Below are positions 1 to 11,000 of a DNA stretch of 64,000 bases, piece by piece. The stretch's first letter is position 1. Every line of letters begins with the position of its first letter. Source of the DNA: Larus michahellis (taxonomy: Eukaryota > Chordata > Aves > Charadriiformes > Laridae); assembly GCF_964199755.1 (NCBI RefSeq), contig NC_133930.1, positions 59,735,962-59,799,961 of the forward strand, read 5' to 3'. Below the pieces are notes generated by a model that saw nothing but the letters and a program-made list of their open reading frames with translations, made no database searches and was not told where the DNA came from. A program made the translations under genes and the position numbers.

Positions 1-1479
1 CTATCTCAATTGGATGCCGAATTGTTACTCCTTTCTGAAGCAGAAGGAGGGGCGTTTCCTGCCTTATAAGGGCTGGGGACCAAAACTTGGATAGCTCCAG
101 AGAATACAGTGTAACAGTGATATGAAAGCTCTGTTAATCAACTAACTTAACAGAAATGTAAACCATGTAAGAAATCAATTAAGTGGAATTGATGTGCATA
201 ATCTTTAGTTGTGCCAACATTTGTTTTTATACAGAGCTCACAAAGTGCATCAAATACTTTTTTCCTCAGCCTGGATACAGAAAAGCAGCTTTTTTTTTTT
301 TCTTTTGTCTGCACTTAAAAATATTAGTTGGTTCTCATGCTTCTCCCAAGACTGTTCACAGCAGTGCTCATTCTTAGAGAGTCCTTGCTTCTCTGAAAGA
401 GAACAGGCTTTGGATATGAAAAACATGATGGACAGTCAGCTGCCTGAATATCAGAACAGAATTAGAGACTGAGTAATACGTTGCAGACATGGTTGCAAAT
501 ACACATGAAATGATTCAAAACACTGTTCGCCAATAACTTTTCAGAAATGCCACCAACTGGAGGTGACAGTCCCACAGATAAGGCATCACAAGAGCTCTGA
601 TGTGAGTGTGCAGTCCCTCCACATGGCTCGGATTCACCCCTCTCATCTGGTCTGTTTGGTCGGCTCAGATGGGGGATGGGAAAATGCAAGTAGGAAGCCC
701 ATAATAAACAGCTGAGGGAACAGGAGGGAGAGAGGTTCAGAGACGCTATTTCAGCTGTTTCCAGTGTCAGTGCATAACACCTGGAGGGAAAGTTTCTTGA
801 CCCTGAAAGAAGACCTAGAAATGTTTTACTCTTCCTCAGTCTCAAGAGTGACAGTGGTTTGTTTTCTTTCCCATTTGATTCTCAATGGCTAAATCCTTCT
901 AGTATCAGTCAGTGAGACTATGTATCTCTTTCCTCATTCACAAAATGCCTGAAAAAAGATTCAGGAGGTCTCCTCCTCCCTGACCTGCTTAATACTCCAT
1001 GCAAAATGGGAACTTGACATGACTACAGATTTCAATGCCTGTCGACAAGGTGGCTTTCATACGCAGTAAGAGTCTCTGTCATATTCAGGTGCAGAAATCA
1101 AAGGGCGAGTGGGAGTGGGGGCAGAGAAGAAGCTGTGGGTTCAAATTTCCCCATGAAGAAGAAGAAATGGCAAAGGCAAAATGGTCAGCTGTTGAGTATT
1201 GGTTAAAAACGAGTGCCTGTTGCTGACAGAAGTATTTTTGGAGAAAGGCCAGGCATAAACATCTGACTCCAGAAAGGAGTTCAAGACTTTAAGTGCTAAA
1301 TGTCCACTAAGGTAAATCTGCCAATCTGGAGATAAACAGTACTGCAGTCAGATTTTACTCCCCAGGGTTTTGATTAGCCAAATTAACTCTTCATTTCCTG
1401 CTGTTGGCTGTTGGACCACCTTCTGAGACATTTATGTTGCTTGAGTAATCTAATGGCCTCCTACAATTAAGTGACTGCA
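1..1479. other. Unique non-coding sequence
   Basis: I see no gene, repeat family or RNA here. Open frames are short and have no recognisable domain. A T-rich run lies near 288-303. The stretch ends where similarity to the CR1 reverse transcriptase begins. Confidence 0.6.
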
Positions 1480-2452
1480 TCAGTGGACAGGGGAAGACCT
1501 ATGGATGTCATCTACCTAAATTTCTGTAAGGCTTTTTATACACTCCCCCACAACATTCTTACCTCTAACTTGGAAAGATATGGGCTTTATGGAGGGACTG
1601 TTAGATGGATAAGCAACTGTCTGGATCGCCATGTCCAATGAGTTACATCCAATGATTCAGTGTCCAAGTGGAAACCAGTAACAAGTGGTGTCCCTCAAGG
1701 GTCTGTACTGGGAATAGTGTTATTTAATTTCTTCATTCACGGCACAGACATTGGGATTGAGTGCACCCTCAGCAAGTTCGCAGATGACGCCAAACTGAGG
1801 GCTGCAGTTGATTCACTTGAAGCAAGGGATACCATCCAGAGGGACCTTGGCAGCCTTGAGAAGTGGGCCCATGTGAACCTCATGAAGTTCAAGAAGGTCA
1901 AATGCAAGGTCCTGAATCTGGGTCAGGGCAACCCCCAATATCAATACAGGCTGGGGGCTGAAGGGATTTAGAGCCACCCTGCAGAGAATTTGGGAATATC
2001 GGTGGATGAAAAACTGGACATCAGCCAGCGATGTGTGTTTGCAGCCCAGAAAGCCAATTGTATCCTAGGTTGTATCAAAAGAAGTGTGGCAAGCAGGTCA
2101 AGGGAGGTGATTCTCCTCCTGTACTCTGCTCCCATGAGACCCCACCTGGAGTATTGCATCCAACTCTGGGGTCCACAGTACAAGAAAGACTTGGACCTGT
2201 TGGAGTAGGTCCGGAGAAGGGCAAAAATGGTCATGAAAATGGTCAGAGGACCGGACCACCTCTCCTATGAAGACGTGCTGAGAGAGTTGTGATTATTCAG
2301 CCTGGAGGAGAGAAGGCTCTGGGGTCATCTTATTGCAGCCCTTCTATATATAAAGTTTTACCAAGGCCTGTATTGAGAGGACAAGGAGCACTGTTTTTAA
2401 AATAAAAAATGTTAGATTTAGATTGGATATAAGAAAGAAATATTTTACTCTA
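1480..2452 (+). mobile_element. CR1 LINE fragment, old, truncated at both ends
   Basis: This is a decayed piece of the CR1 (chicken repeat 1) non-LTR retrotransposon open reading frame 2, whose product nicks target DNA and reverse-transcribes its own RNA. Read on the plus strand, about 1500-1570 resembles the reverse-transcriptase palm (a degenerate F-S-K-A-F-D-like stretch). From 1660 the frame gives GVPQGSVLG and then the catalytic FADD motif near 1780-1791. Past a frameshift near 1970, the conserved C-terminal part follows to about 2340 (RPHLEYC-like residues near 2140). Similarity continues to about 2452 and stops before the usual 3' octamers. A LINE normally keeps its 3' end, so later deletion is likely. 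Several stops and frameshifts make it inactive. It is more diverged than the copy at 35.4 kb. Confidence 0.9.
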
Positions 2453-3856
2453 AAACCCAAAAGCTCATGCATTTTCATGTTTTGATATCCCCAAATCTTT
2501 CCAGACAAATGAGCTAGTCCAGTAATGCATCCTTTCCAAGGAGTCATATTTCCTATAGTATTATTCACCACTTTATGTGCATCAGCTTGATCTGCAGCTT
2601 TGGGAGTCGAATAGGACATAAATGAAAAGCTATAGTGAAATGCAAGACATCGTTCAAGCACTCTTCTGGTCTTTTTTGTTAGCTGAATGTCTGCTGAGAA
2701 TTTAGGCCATATGACATTTTAATAACTTAGATGTTATTATGATCAGAATGTATTTCTAACTAATGCAGAACAGAGATTACTTAATAGGTACCTGTCCATC
2801 ATTACGTTCAACATGAAGGTCAAAGTGACCACTTTCTGCTGCAAGTAGTCACATTCGTGATACCAATACTGTGCATTATTAATTTATAGGCTGGTGTAAT
2901 CATTTTAATCCTTTGTACCAGCTATATATTAAATGTCTGATTCTAATTTTGACAGTGCTTCCTCAATTATTGAGTAACAATAGAAGATTAATTAAATTGT
3001 GTGACTATTACCATTTATAACATCATCTGGAAGATATACTGCATTTAAAATGGAATTGTATCTTGTCAGTTTTGCATGATCTTGGATAACTGTTCTGTTA
3101 GAGCTTCTCAATTATGCTTAATTATAGTAGCTAAATAAGTAATTTTTAAAAGCTTCATTTAACAAAGTGTCAGGAATCAGCTTTATCCTATTAAATACAA
3201 GAATAAAACTAAAAAAGCCCAGCATGTGGAATGTTTTACGTAGTTTGATGGCATGCGTGGTTTCCCAGAAACATGTCACATCCTCTAAAGTAAATAAGTC
3301 TAACATTTCAGCACTGCAGAGTGCTAGTCACACGGTAAAACAAGTGAATGGCTCTCTGGTAGAACAGACTCCTTGACAAGAGTTTTAATTTCTTTGGTCT
3401 TTACACATCTGGAAACTCTTGCTGAAGATTTTGAGGATGCTTTATTCTTTCTTCTCTCTTCCATCACCACCAGAAAATTATATCTTTCTGTGTACTAAAA
3501 GTACAGTGTCCTTCCAGGTGTCCAAGTCATCAATGGCTCTTTTAGGCAGATAACAAGGTGCTGTTAATAGTTCCTCAGCTGCCAGCTAAAAAGATTTACA
3601 ATAGTTTTGCTTAGTGAACTGTGGAGAAATGTGAAATAGAAACAAACATCTATCAGGCTTCATCATGTGTCTTTCTCTAAAGCTTCATTCCCCAACAGTG
3701 TGAAGTCTGGACTAGCTATTACAATTTCTAAAAGATATCTTTTGTCTGTCTGCATCCTACTGTGCGTATCAATATCAACACTATTAATTTCTTTAAGTGA
3801 ATCTTACTACTGATTATTTTTTTTTTTCAAATTAAGGTTTCAAAATATATTCCCAG
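2453..3856. other. Unique AT-rich non-coding sequence
   Basis: No gene or repeat family recognised. The only feature I can single out is the palindromic nuclear-receptor-type site at 2818-2830, listed separately. Confidence 0.6.
2818..2830. promoter_or_regulatory. Exact estrogen-response-element-type palindrome
   Basis: The sequence reads GGTCAAAGTGACC, two GGTCA half-sites inverted with a 3-bp spacer. This equals the ten fixed bases of the textbook estrogen receptor site GGTCAnnnTGACC. The match is direct; function is inferred. About 0.06 exact matches would be expected by chance in 64 kb of evenly composed sequence, fewer in AT-rich DNA. It lies in unique sequence about 1 kb left of the ERVL-type LTR. 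Confidence 0.4.
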
Positions 3857-4612
3857 TGTCCTGGTTTGAGGTAGAACAGAGCCATTTTTCTGTTCAGTAA
3901 TTTTACTTCTCAGTTAAGTCTCTTCTAACTAACTGCACTCTCTGAAATTAACAGCATGTTCTTCAGACAGTGTCTGCTTCCAGAGTGATGAGGCCTGATG
4001 TTTACAGTGAATACCAAGGAGTGGTATGCAGAGAGGCTCTTGCTTATACTTACTGCTATAACAACCAAGGTCAGCTAACTTTGGTATGCACCAAGTTGGA
4101 AGGTTGGAAGTGGAAGTGCATAGAGGGATCGCACCTGCAGGGAGGATGGGACAGGACAGGTGACTTAAAACTGACCAACAGGGTATTCCATCCCATCTGC
4201 ATCATGCACAGTCTAAAAGCTGAGGGATTGAAGGGATCAGCCCACTTTCTTCAATGGCTGGCATCTGAGGAGGACTCTGTCTGTTCATTTGCCTCTGATC
4301 CTAATCCATGTGTTCCTAAATCCAGTTCCAGAAACCACCACTGAGTCCAATCTGGGACTACGCCACTGCTGGCCAGTGATGTGATCGTCATCCTGGGAGC
4401 TTGATGTTGGTTTTGTATATATTGTATATATTTCTTTATTTTTGTATTGAAACTATTATCTTTTCTTTTTATTAATATTTCATTAAAGTAGTTTTCGTTT
4501 TCTTTTCAACCTATAAGTCTCTCTCCCTTACTCTCTCCCCCTTGGGAAGGGAGAAGGGTCAAAGAGAGCATTTGTCATTCGTTCAGTGGCCAGCCCAGCC
4601 TAAACCATGACA
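3857..4612 (+). mobile_element. Solo LTR of an avian ERVL-type endogenous retrovirus
   Basis: A 756-bp element opens with TGTCCTGGTTTGAGG and closes with CAGCCTAAACCATGACA. These are the characteristic ends of the abundant avian ERVL LTR family, and they form an imperfect terminal inverted repeat. Inside are an AT-rich stretch (about 4415-4450), an ATTAAA polyadenylation hexamer at 4482-4487 and a CT-rich segment with a short CCTTGGGAAGG palindrome (4500-4560), in the order expected for U3-R-U5 on the plus strand. No internal retroviral genes adjoin it, so it is a solo LTR left by recombination. The flanking pentamers (CCCAG left, CCTGG right) agree at only 3 of 5 positions, so a target duplication is not clear. 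The open frame at 3970-4344 lies inside the LTR and is not a gene. Confidence 0.88.
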
Positions 4613-7499
4613 CCTGGTAGTTTGTGAAATAGTATAGTCAGAGTGTTTGGATAACCACGACGTATAGATGTGATGCTTTTGTGTTGTAAAAGATCCACAA
4701 ATTTTGTGGAAATGATAGCTATCCAAAATACACCTGTAAGACCTGGTTTAAATAAAGATGTTAAAGAAGTCAAAGGAAAAAAAAAAGGCGATTAAATGTC
4801 TTGGTTGGGTTGGAGAGAGAAAAATATTATTGCCGGTATTGGACATTTCTCATGGGTATTGGAAAGAATTGAAAAATCTATCACCATACTGTGCGAATCA
4901 GCCTCGCAAGATGTTGTACCTAACACCCAGAACCCTGGAGCAGATTGAGAGACAGGACGGTTGATTAACTGCATACTTACGCATTGTTTTCTCTGCGGTT
5001 TTAATACTCACTGTCTGGGATAGCAAGCAGAAATGTGTGTACGCGTATGCAGAATTAGGATTAGACTACAGTACACTCCTATCATAGAGAGCAAAAATAA
5101 ATAATCTGTTCAGTTGTTTCTGTGTTTAATAAGGTTTCAGTGGGTGATAAGCAGAGGTCTGACTGAATAAAAAGATCAGCTGTCTGCAGAGGATCAGCAC
5201 AGGACCTATACAACACTTAAATTCATGTCAAGGCTTTAAATGGGATTAGTATAGATTTAGTACTGTCATTGAGAAATTTTGTTTATTTTTACCATTTGCC
5301 TTGTATCTTCTTATTTGTGCTGCTGAAAAGCTCTAATACAGTGTCTGTTTTGAGAAGCATGTTATTTTGTGTAATCACAATGGCAACAACATTTAGGATT
5401 GTTTTGAATCTTACAGCACATTTTGGACTGCAGTCCGTCATGGTTGTAAAGTCTATCCATATACCTCATTGTTCCTTTTTAATTTCATTTTTAATTTAGG
5501 AATCACTTTTTGTTGGGTTTTGTTTGGTTTTGTCCAATATATAATTTAACTAGGGAAATGGCTATTAGACTTCAGAAAAGCAATTTCTAATCATTCATTA
5601 AATTTGAAGTAATTGTGTTTAACCATCTTTGCTTAGAAAATAGAAGAAAAATCTATACATATTAATCTATGACAGATTAGTAATGCAGCGAAGGTATGAT
5701 GTTTTGTGAAGTTCATCATAATGATGAAGCAGACTCCATGGGAGAACAGTGCCATCTAAATAATGAAAGGTTGGGTCTGAACTAGTTTTGAAGGCCACCA
5801 TAAATTACTACATGAGATGCTTGTCTGATAAGCATTTGCAGAAAGTAATAATACTGGGATTTGCCAAGAAAGTGATTGAAAGCACTTTCAAAGAAAGCTC
5901 AGTGAAAACATTCCTGCAAAGGCTTTGCTAGTAAGTATGTAAGCGATCACACTGAAGCGATTACCTGGCATAACAATTTATTTATTTTTAAGTTCCATCC
6001 ATTTCCTTGGCACTGCTCATGCGTTTAAAAGCAGCCAAAAGAGCTGCAGAAGGATTTGAAGAAGACAAGCTTTGCATATATTTTCACTGAAATGTTTCAC
6101 TGTAACTCTCCCAAGCTCCCCAAAGCTGAATGGTTGAACTCTCCCCGTGGAAGAAACGATTCAAAGAATGTCTTTCCACTGCTTTGCATAACAGGAATGA
6201 ATTCAGTACTCAAAAATCCTTCTATGTATTTGGAAATCAGTTACCTTTGAACCACACACACCTTTCTAGTTTGTCTACATGTGGACTAAAGTCAAAAGAA
6301 CATGTCCAGGTGCAGTTTGCACTTTAAAGGTCCATTTGTGTAAATTGGTCCAGGCCCAGTATTTTACCTAAAATTTCAAGCTCTTAATTTACTCATTCTG
6401 TTTCAAAACATGAGAATCTCTTTTTTCTGAAAAGGTTATCTTACCTGGATATAGCTGAAACATGAATTATAAACAGCCAGTACCAGTTTGAAATTGGAAT
6501 GGAAGGAGTGGGTGCTATCGTTTTGCTCCAGTTTTTACAGAGACAGAGACTAAGACACTCAAGTAGTATTTTGCTTCTCCAGTTCTTTTGCACACTAAAT
6601 TAGGATAGACATTTTGATTACAACGCATTATGCAGTGTTCTAACTAGATTTCTTTTTTCTTTTCTTTTCACCTGACTGTATTGTGTATTGCTGAATTGTT
6701 GTGGCACAGCTTTGCTTCTGTATCATACTTACCTTGCCACTGACTTTCATAATAGTTTGATCATTCACTGGCTGATGGTTGGGATACAAAACAACAGGCA
6801 AGAAGGGCATTAAAGAAAAAAGGCAGATGCCTTCATTAAAGGTATCTAAATCTATGGTATAAATTTAATCTGTAAATAGGCGATAACATGAATTATCCTG
6901 ACTTTAAATTATATTCATAAGGTTTTTATGAATACTCTCCTGCCAACCACTGCATAATCTACAACTTGAAACACATGCAGAAGCCAAGTGCATTTTCTGC
7001 CTCACGCACAGAAACACATGCTTTTTGTTTGCAAATTCGGATAAAGGGATTAACGTATATCACAAACAATAGAGATGTAGATTGAGAATATGTGGTTATA
7101 TGTTCTGTTAAAAAAGAATAATCACAAAGGCACATACTGTGCCTATGGGGTTTTGTCTGAGTTCTTAGCTGGGATTAAAGTTAATCCAGAACAAAAGAAT
7201 AGTGAGCTGCAGTCACAAAGAGACCGTGGGTATCTAAAAGCCTCTCCAGACCCTGTATGCTGATTTGTGGTCTGTACATCAAAAATCCACCATGCATTTT
7301 ATGCCTTGTTTCCTGGCATAAGCAGCTCCCTGGTCTTCAAGGAGAGCTAAATGTGACAGTTTATGCTGTCTGAAAGGTACAAGTCTGAGACCCCAGCAGA
7401 ACTTCACTGTCTGCGCTGACTGACTGCCAGTATGGGGATCTCTCACATAGTGCTGCATTGTATCATATAGACTTGCTCGTTTTCCTGTGTTCATTTTGT
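4613..7499. other. Unique AT-rich non-coding sequence
   Basis: No gene, RNA or repeat family seen. Open frames here are all under about 80 codons and look like chance. Confidence 0.6.
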
Positions 7500-8061
7500 A
7501 GAATCATAGAACTGTAGAATCATTTAGGTTGGAAAAGACCTTTAAAATCAAGTCCAGCCATTAACCTAGAACTGCAAAGCCACCTCTAAACCATGTCCCT
7601 AAGCACCACATCTGCACGTCTTTTAAACACCTCCAGGGATGGCAACTGGTGACTCAACCACTTCCCTGAGCAGTCTGTTCCAATGATTGGCAACACTTTA
7701 AGGGAAGGCGTTTTTCCTAATATCCAGTCTAAACCTTCCCTGGTGCAACTTGAGGCCGTTTCCTTTTGTCATATCTCTTCCTACCTAGGAGAAGAGACCA
7801 ACCCCCACCTCTCTACAACCTCCTTTCAGGTAGTTGTAGAGAGTGATAAGGTCTTCCCTCAGCCTCCTTTTGTCCAGGCTAAACAATCCCAGCTGCCTCC
7901 ACTGCTGCTCATAACACCTGTGCTCTAGACTGTTCAACAGCTTCCTGACCTTTGGACACGCTGGAGCCCAAAACTGAACACAGTATTCAAGGTGTTGCCT
8001 CACCAGTGCTGAGTACAGATCACTTCTCTAGTTCTGCCGGCCACACTATTTCTGATACAAG
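7500..8061 (-). mobile_element. CR1 LINE 3' fragment, minus strand
   Basis: The left edge carries three tandem octamers (AGAATCAT, AGAACTGT, AGAATCAT at 7500-7523). These are the reverse complement of the CR1 3'-terminal ATTCTATG repeat and fix the orientation. Similarity then runs through the CR1 3' UTR and the end of ORF2. On the minus strand near 7785-8003 the translation contains [12 protein letters not shown] and [16 protein letters not shown], typical of the ORF2 C-terminus. Similarity fades at about 8061 after the TTTCTGATACAAG segment. The copy is 5' truncated, as most LINE insertions are, and carries no intact enzyme. Confidence 0.92.
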
Positions 8062-11000
8062 AAGAGTTCAGGGACCCCTGACCTCTCGCTTGCAGCCATG
8101 CATGCTGCCAGGTTGCAGACCACCAACGCAGTAGGAGCCCTGACTCTCATTCTATGCTTTTAGCTTTGGTTGGGGAATGGCAAGTGCTTTGGTCACCTCA
8201 TTTCTTTCCATCCAAATGTTCAAGACTGAGAACCCCTCACCTGCTGATATGGAGCAGAGCCCAGGATAAATATTGGATCAGTACTTAAGGACATGCTTGA
8301 ACCTTTTCAAGTTTGTGGCCAGCTATATGTCTTTTCTGAACCATAATCAGGTTTTGCAACCTCGTTGTTTCAGAGCAAATTGACACCACTGAGCTGTAAA
8401 AACTGTGCTAGCAAAAACCCTTTTGTGGATATTGCCAGGAAAATTTCAGCTTTCTTCCCTAAACAATCAAATGTGGAAAAACAAAGCCAAGTGCTTACAT
8501 TACAGAAATTCTGGGTCACTTGTACAAGCAATTACAAAACTTCTGTTATCTGAAGATAATCTCTAATTCCATGCTAGCTAGACATAGAGATTGAAATAGT
8601 GTTTTCTGCTGGAAACTTACAGGAGGCTTTTAGTTATTTTTTTTTTATTATTTTTCTATAAAGGAATAGAAAGAATCCAGGGAAGGAGAGAATTTGTAGT
8701 ATCAAGTAACAACCCTCAGAATTGCACAGGAAGAGGTGTTTCTTCCCATTTACCCCGGAAGCTGATACTATGAAAAGTAGATCTGTAAATGCTCAGTAGT
8801 GAAGATACTTCTTTACTGTGTTGTTTTTCTTTTCTCTTCTCTGGAATGCAGACATGAAGCTCAGATACCAATTTTGGATAGCAATTTTTCATATTTATTT
8901 TTTAGCAGCAGCATCTGGCATCTTGGCAGACAACACAAGCAGTTTTGTTGGCAGCTCCAGACTTGTCCCCTGGTGCAACTACTGTTAATGTCCTGAGTTA
9001 TCTCATCCTCTTAACCGACATTGTTCAATGATGAATAATTTTCTTTCGGGGAACTCACCATGTTTCCCATAGTGCATCAACTTCCACAGAATTTTCAGCA
9101 ACATGAAAAATGACAGGAATTTCTAGAACTTTATGACCATCTGACCTCATATTAAACCATCTAACACCTATCACTTTATTAGCATATGTTTGTGAACCTC
9201 TCTTTCTCTCTCATTCTTGTCAAATCTCTCATGAAAACAAATCCTTTTTGCCCTTCAAAGGATTTTAATTCTTTGTCTCCAATTTTGTTTATCAGTTCTA
9301 TCACACATAGAAGCAGGTTGTGAAGCATTTGGTATGGAACTTGCCCGCAAGAATTACTGTGAAATGTTTCCATGTATTATCAAAACTGCAGGCTAGGTTT
9401 TTTTCCCATTTCACCTCGGTAAAGCCTTCCATTTTGCATCAGAGTTGTTATTTAAATCACTTTACACCTGCTTGTTAATACATGAGATACCACTTGCTGT
9501 GCCATATTAATCAGGGAGAGTTCTTGGGCTTGATAACTTCTTTTGCTCTGTGTAGCTTGATTCTACCATAATTAATGCACAAATCATCTTGGAAAGTAAA
9601 TAATCTTTGACCTTACTAACCTTTGGAAGGGAAACCAGTTAGAAATCCCACACAGGCTTGGGATCATGGTGAATATTTAGTGATCACTACACCTTGGAAC
9701 TAAATGAGTTGAAATAATCTGTTAGCCTCCATTGCCACTACTTTGCTATTGGCAGGGAAAGAAAAGGCAACTACAGGGGAGGAAAATGCAAAATACATTT
9801 CTAAAACCTTGGGTTTAGTGGCAAGCATTTATATATTTGTAGAGTGATTAAGAAGAGAGTAGTGAATCAAATGTGGATTGACTCTTTCCTGCCGAATAGA
9901 CAAAACGTTTTTGAAATAAGAAGTTGCTAGCTTTCTCTTTCAAGCGCCGTGAGTCAACCTGTCACAGGCACTTGGCACAGTTGTCAGCGATAGTTGGTGC
10001 TCTGGAGACGCAGGAAGAGAAAAACACATCTGTGCATGCGTGTGTGAAAGATTAAGGAGATGGCAAGCCAGCTATGTCTAATAAATGTCATAAATATCAA
10101 ATCTGACAACTATTTGCATGGTTGCGTTCTCAGAATCCACAAAAATACATTTTCCACAAGAAAAAAAATAATCAGCATTTTCAGTGGAACCAGGAGTTCA
10201 GCAATTTTTTAAAAGAATGTATCCAGCTAGGATGACTAAAATTGATCACGTAGTCACCAGTAAGCACTGAGCTACCATGCAAAAAGTGGGGTTTCCCCCT
10301 TGCGTCTGTACTGGCTTTATAAAAGAGAAGTGAGCCATCCATGTGCGTTTTAAGACATGACTTAGCTGCCTCACTCTGGAGGGAATTTTTTAATGTGAAT
10401 CCCCCAACTAAATAGTCATCTCTCACAGTGTTCTAACTTAGGAAGGGAGAAGTGGGAATATCTCATGCCAGTTTTCAAATGTTGCAGAAAACATCATAAA
10501 TAAATACCAGATGGCTCATCCTGTAATTTTGTAACCCACAATTAGAATGAATGTATGTTGCTTAAAATATGTTAAGGGAACTGTCCCTTTCTATACGCAC
10601 CTCTCACTGTCCCACATGCCTTTTGAGAAATTATTCTTTCTTAGAAGACATCTATTTCCTCTGTTTTTCTGCAAGCTAAAGAAATTTCTATACCTGCTTT
10701 TATGAAAGAAAATCGTACATCTTTTCTTCTTTACCTGCAGCAATATCATCATAACAGTAATTCAGGAGAATGGAGAGACTGAAACACCTCTTCAAGACTG
10801 TATTGCCATATCTAACTATATCTCGCTATGCCATAGAAAAATGGATTCTGCAAGCCTTTTTCCTTTCTTGGTCACATCTACAGGAAACTGAGGCCCATAG
10901 TATGCACTCACTGCTAGAACCCAGATATTATTAGCAATGCCCAGGCAGGGTTACACGACACCTTGCAGAAAACCCCAGGCCCAGTCTGCCGTTTTGTTTC

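Noticed and set aside
1660..2340. Reverse-transcriptase frames as a host gene
   Set aside because: They are CR1 ORF2 remnants with frameshifts and no start.
3970..4344. A 124-codon plus-strand frame
   Set aside because: It lies wholly inside the ERVL-type LTR, a non-coding part of such elements.
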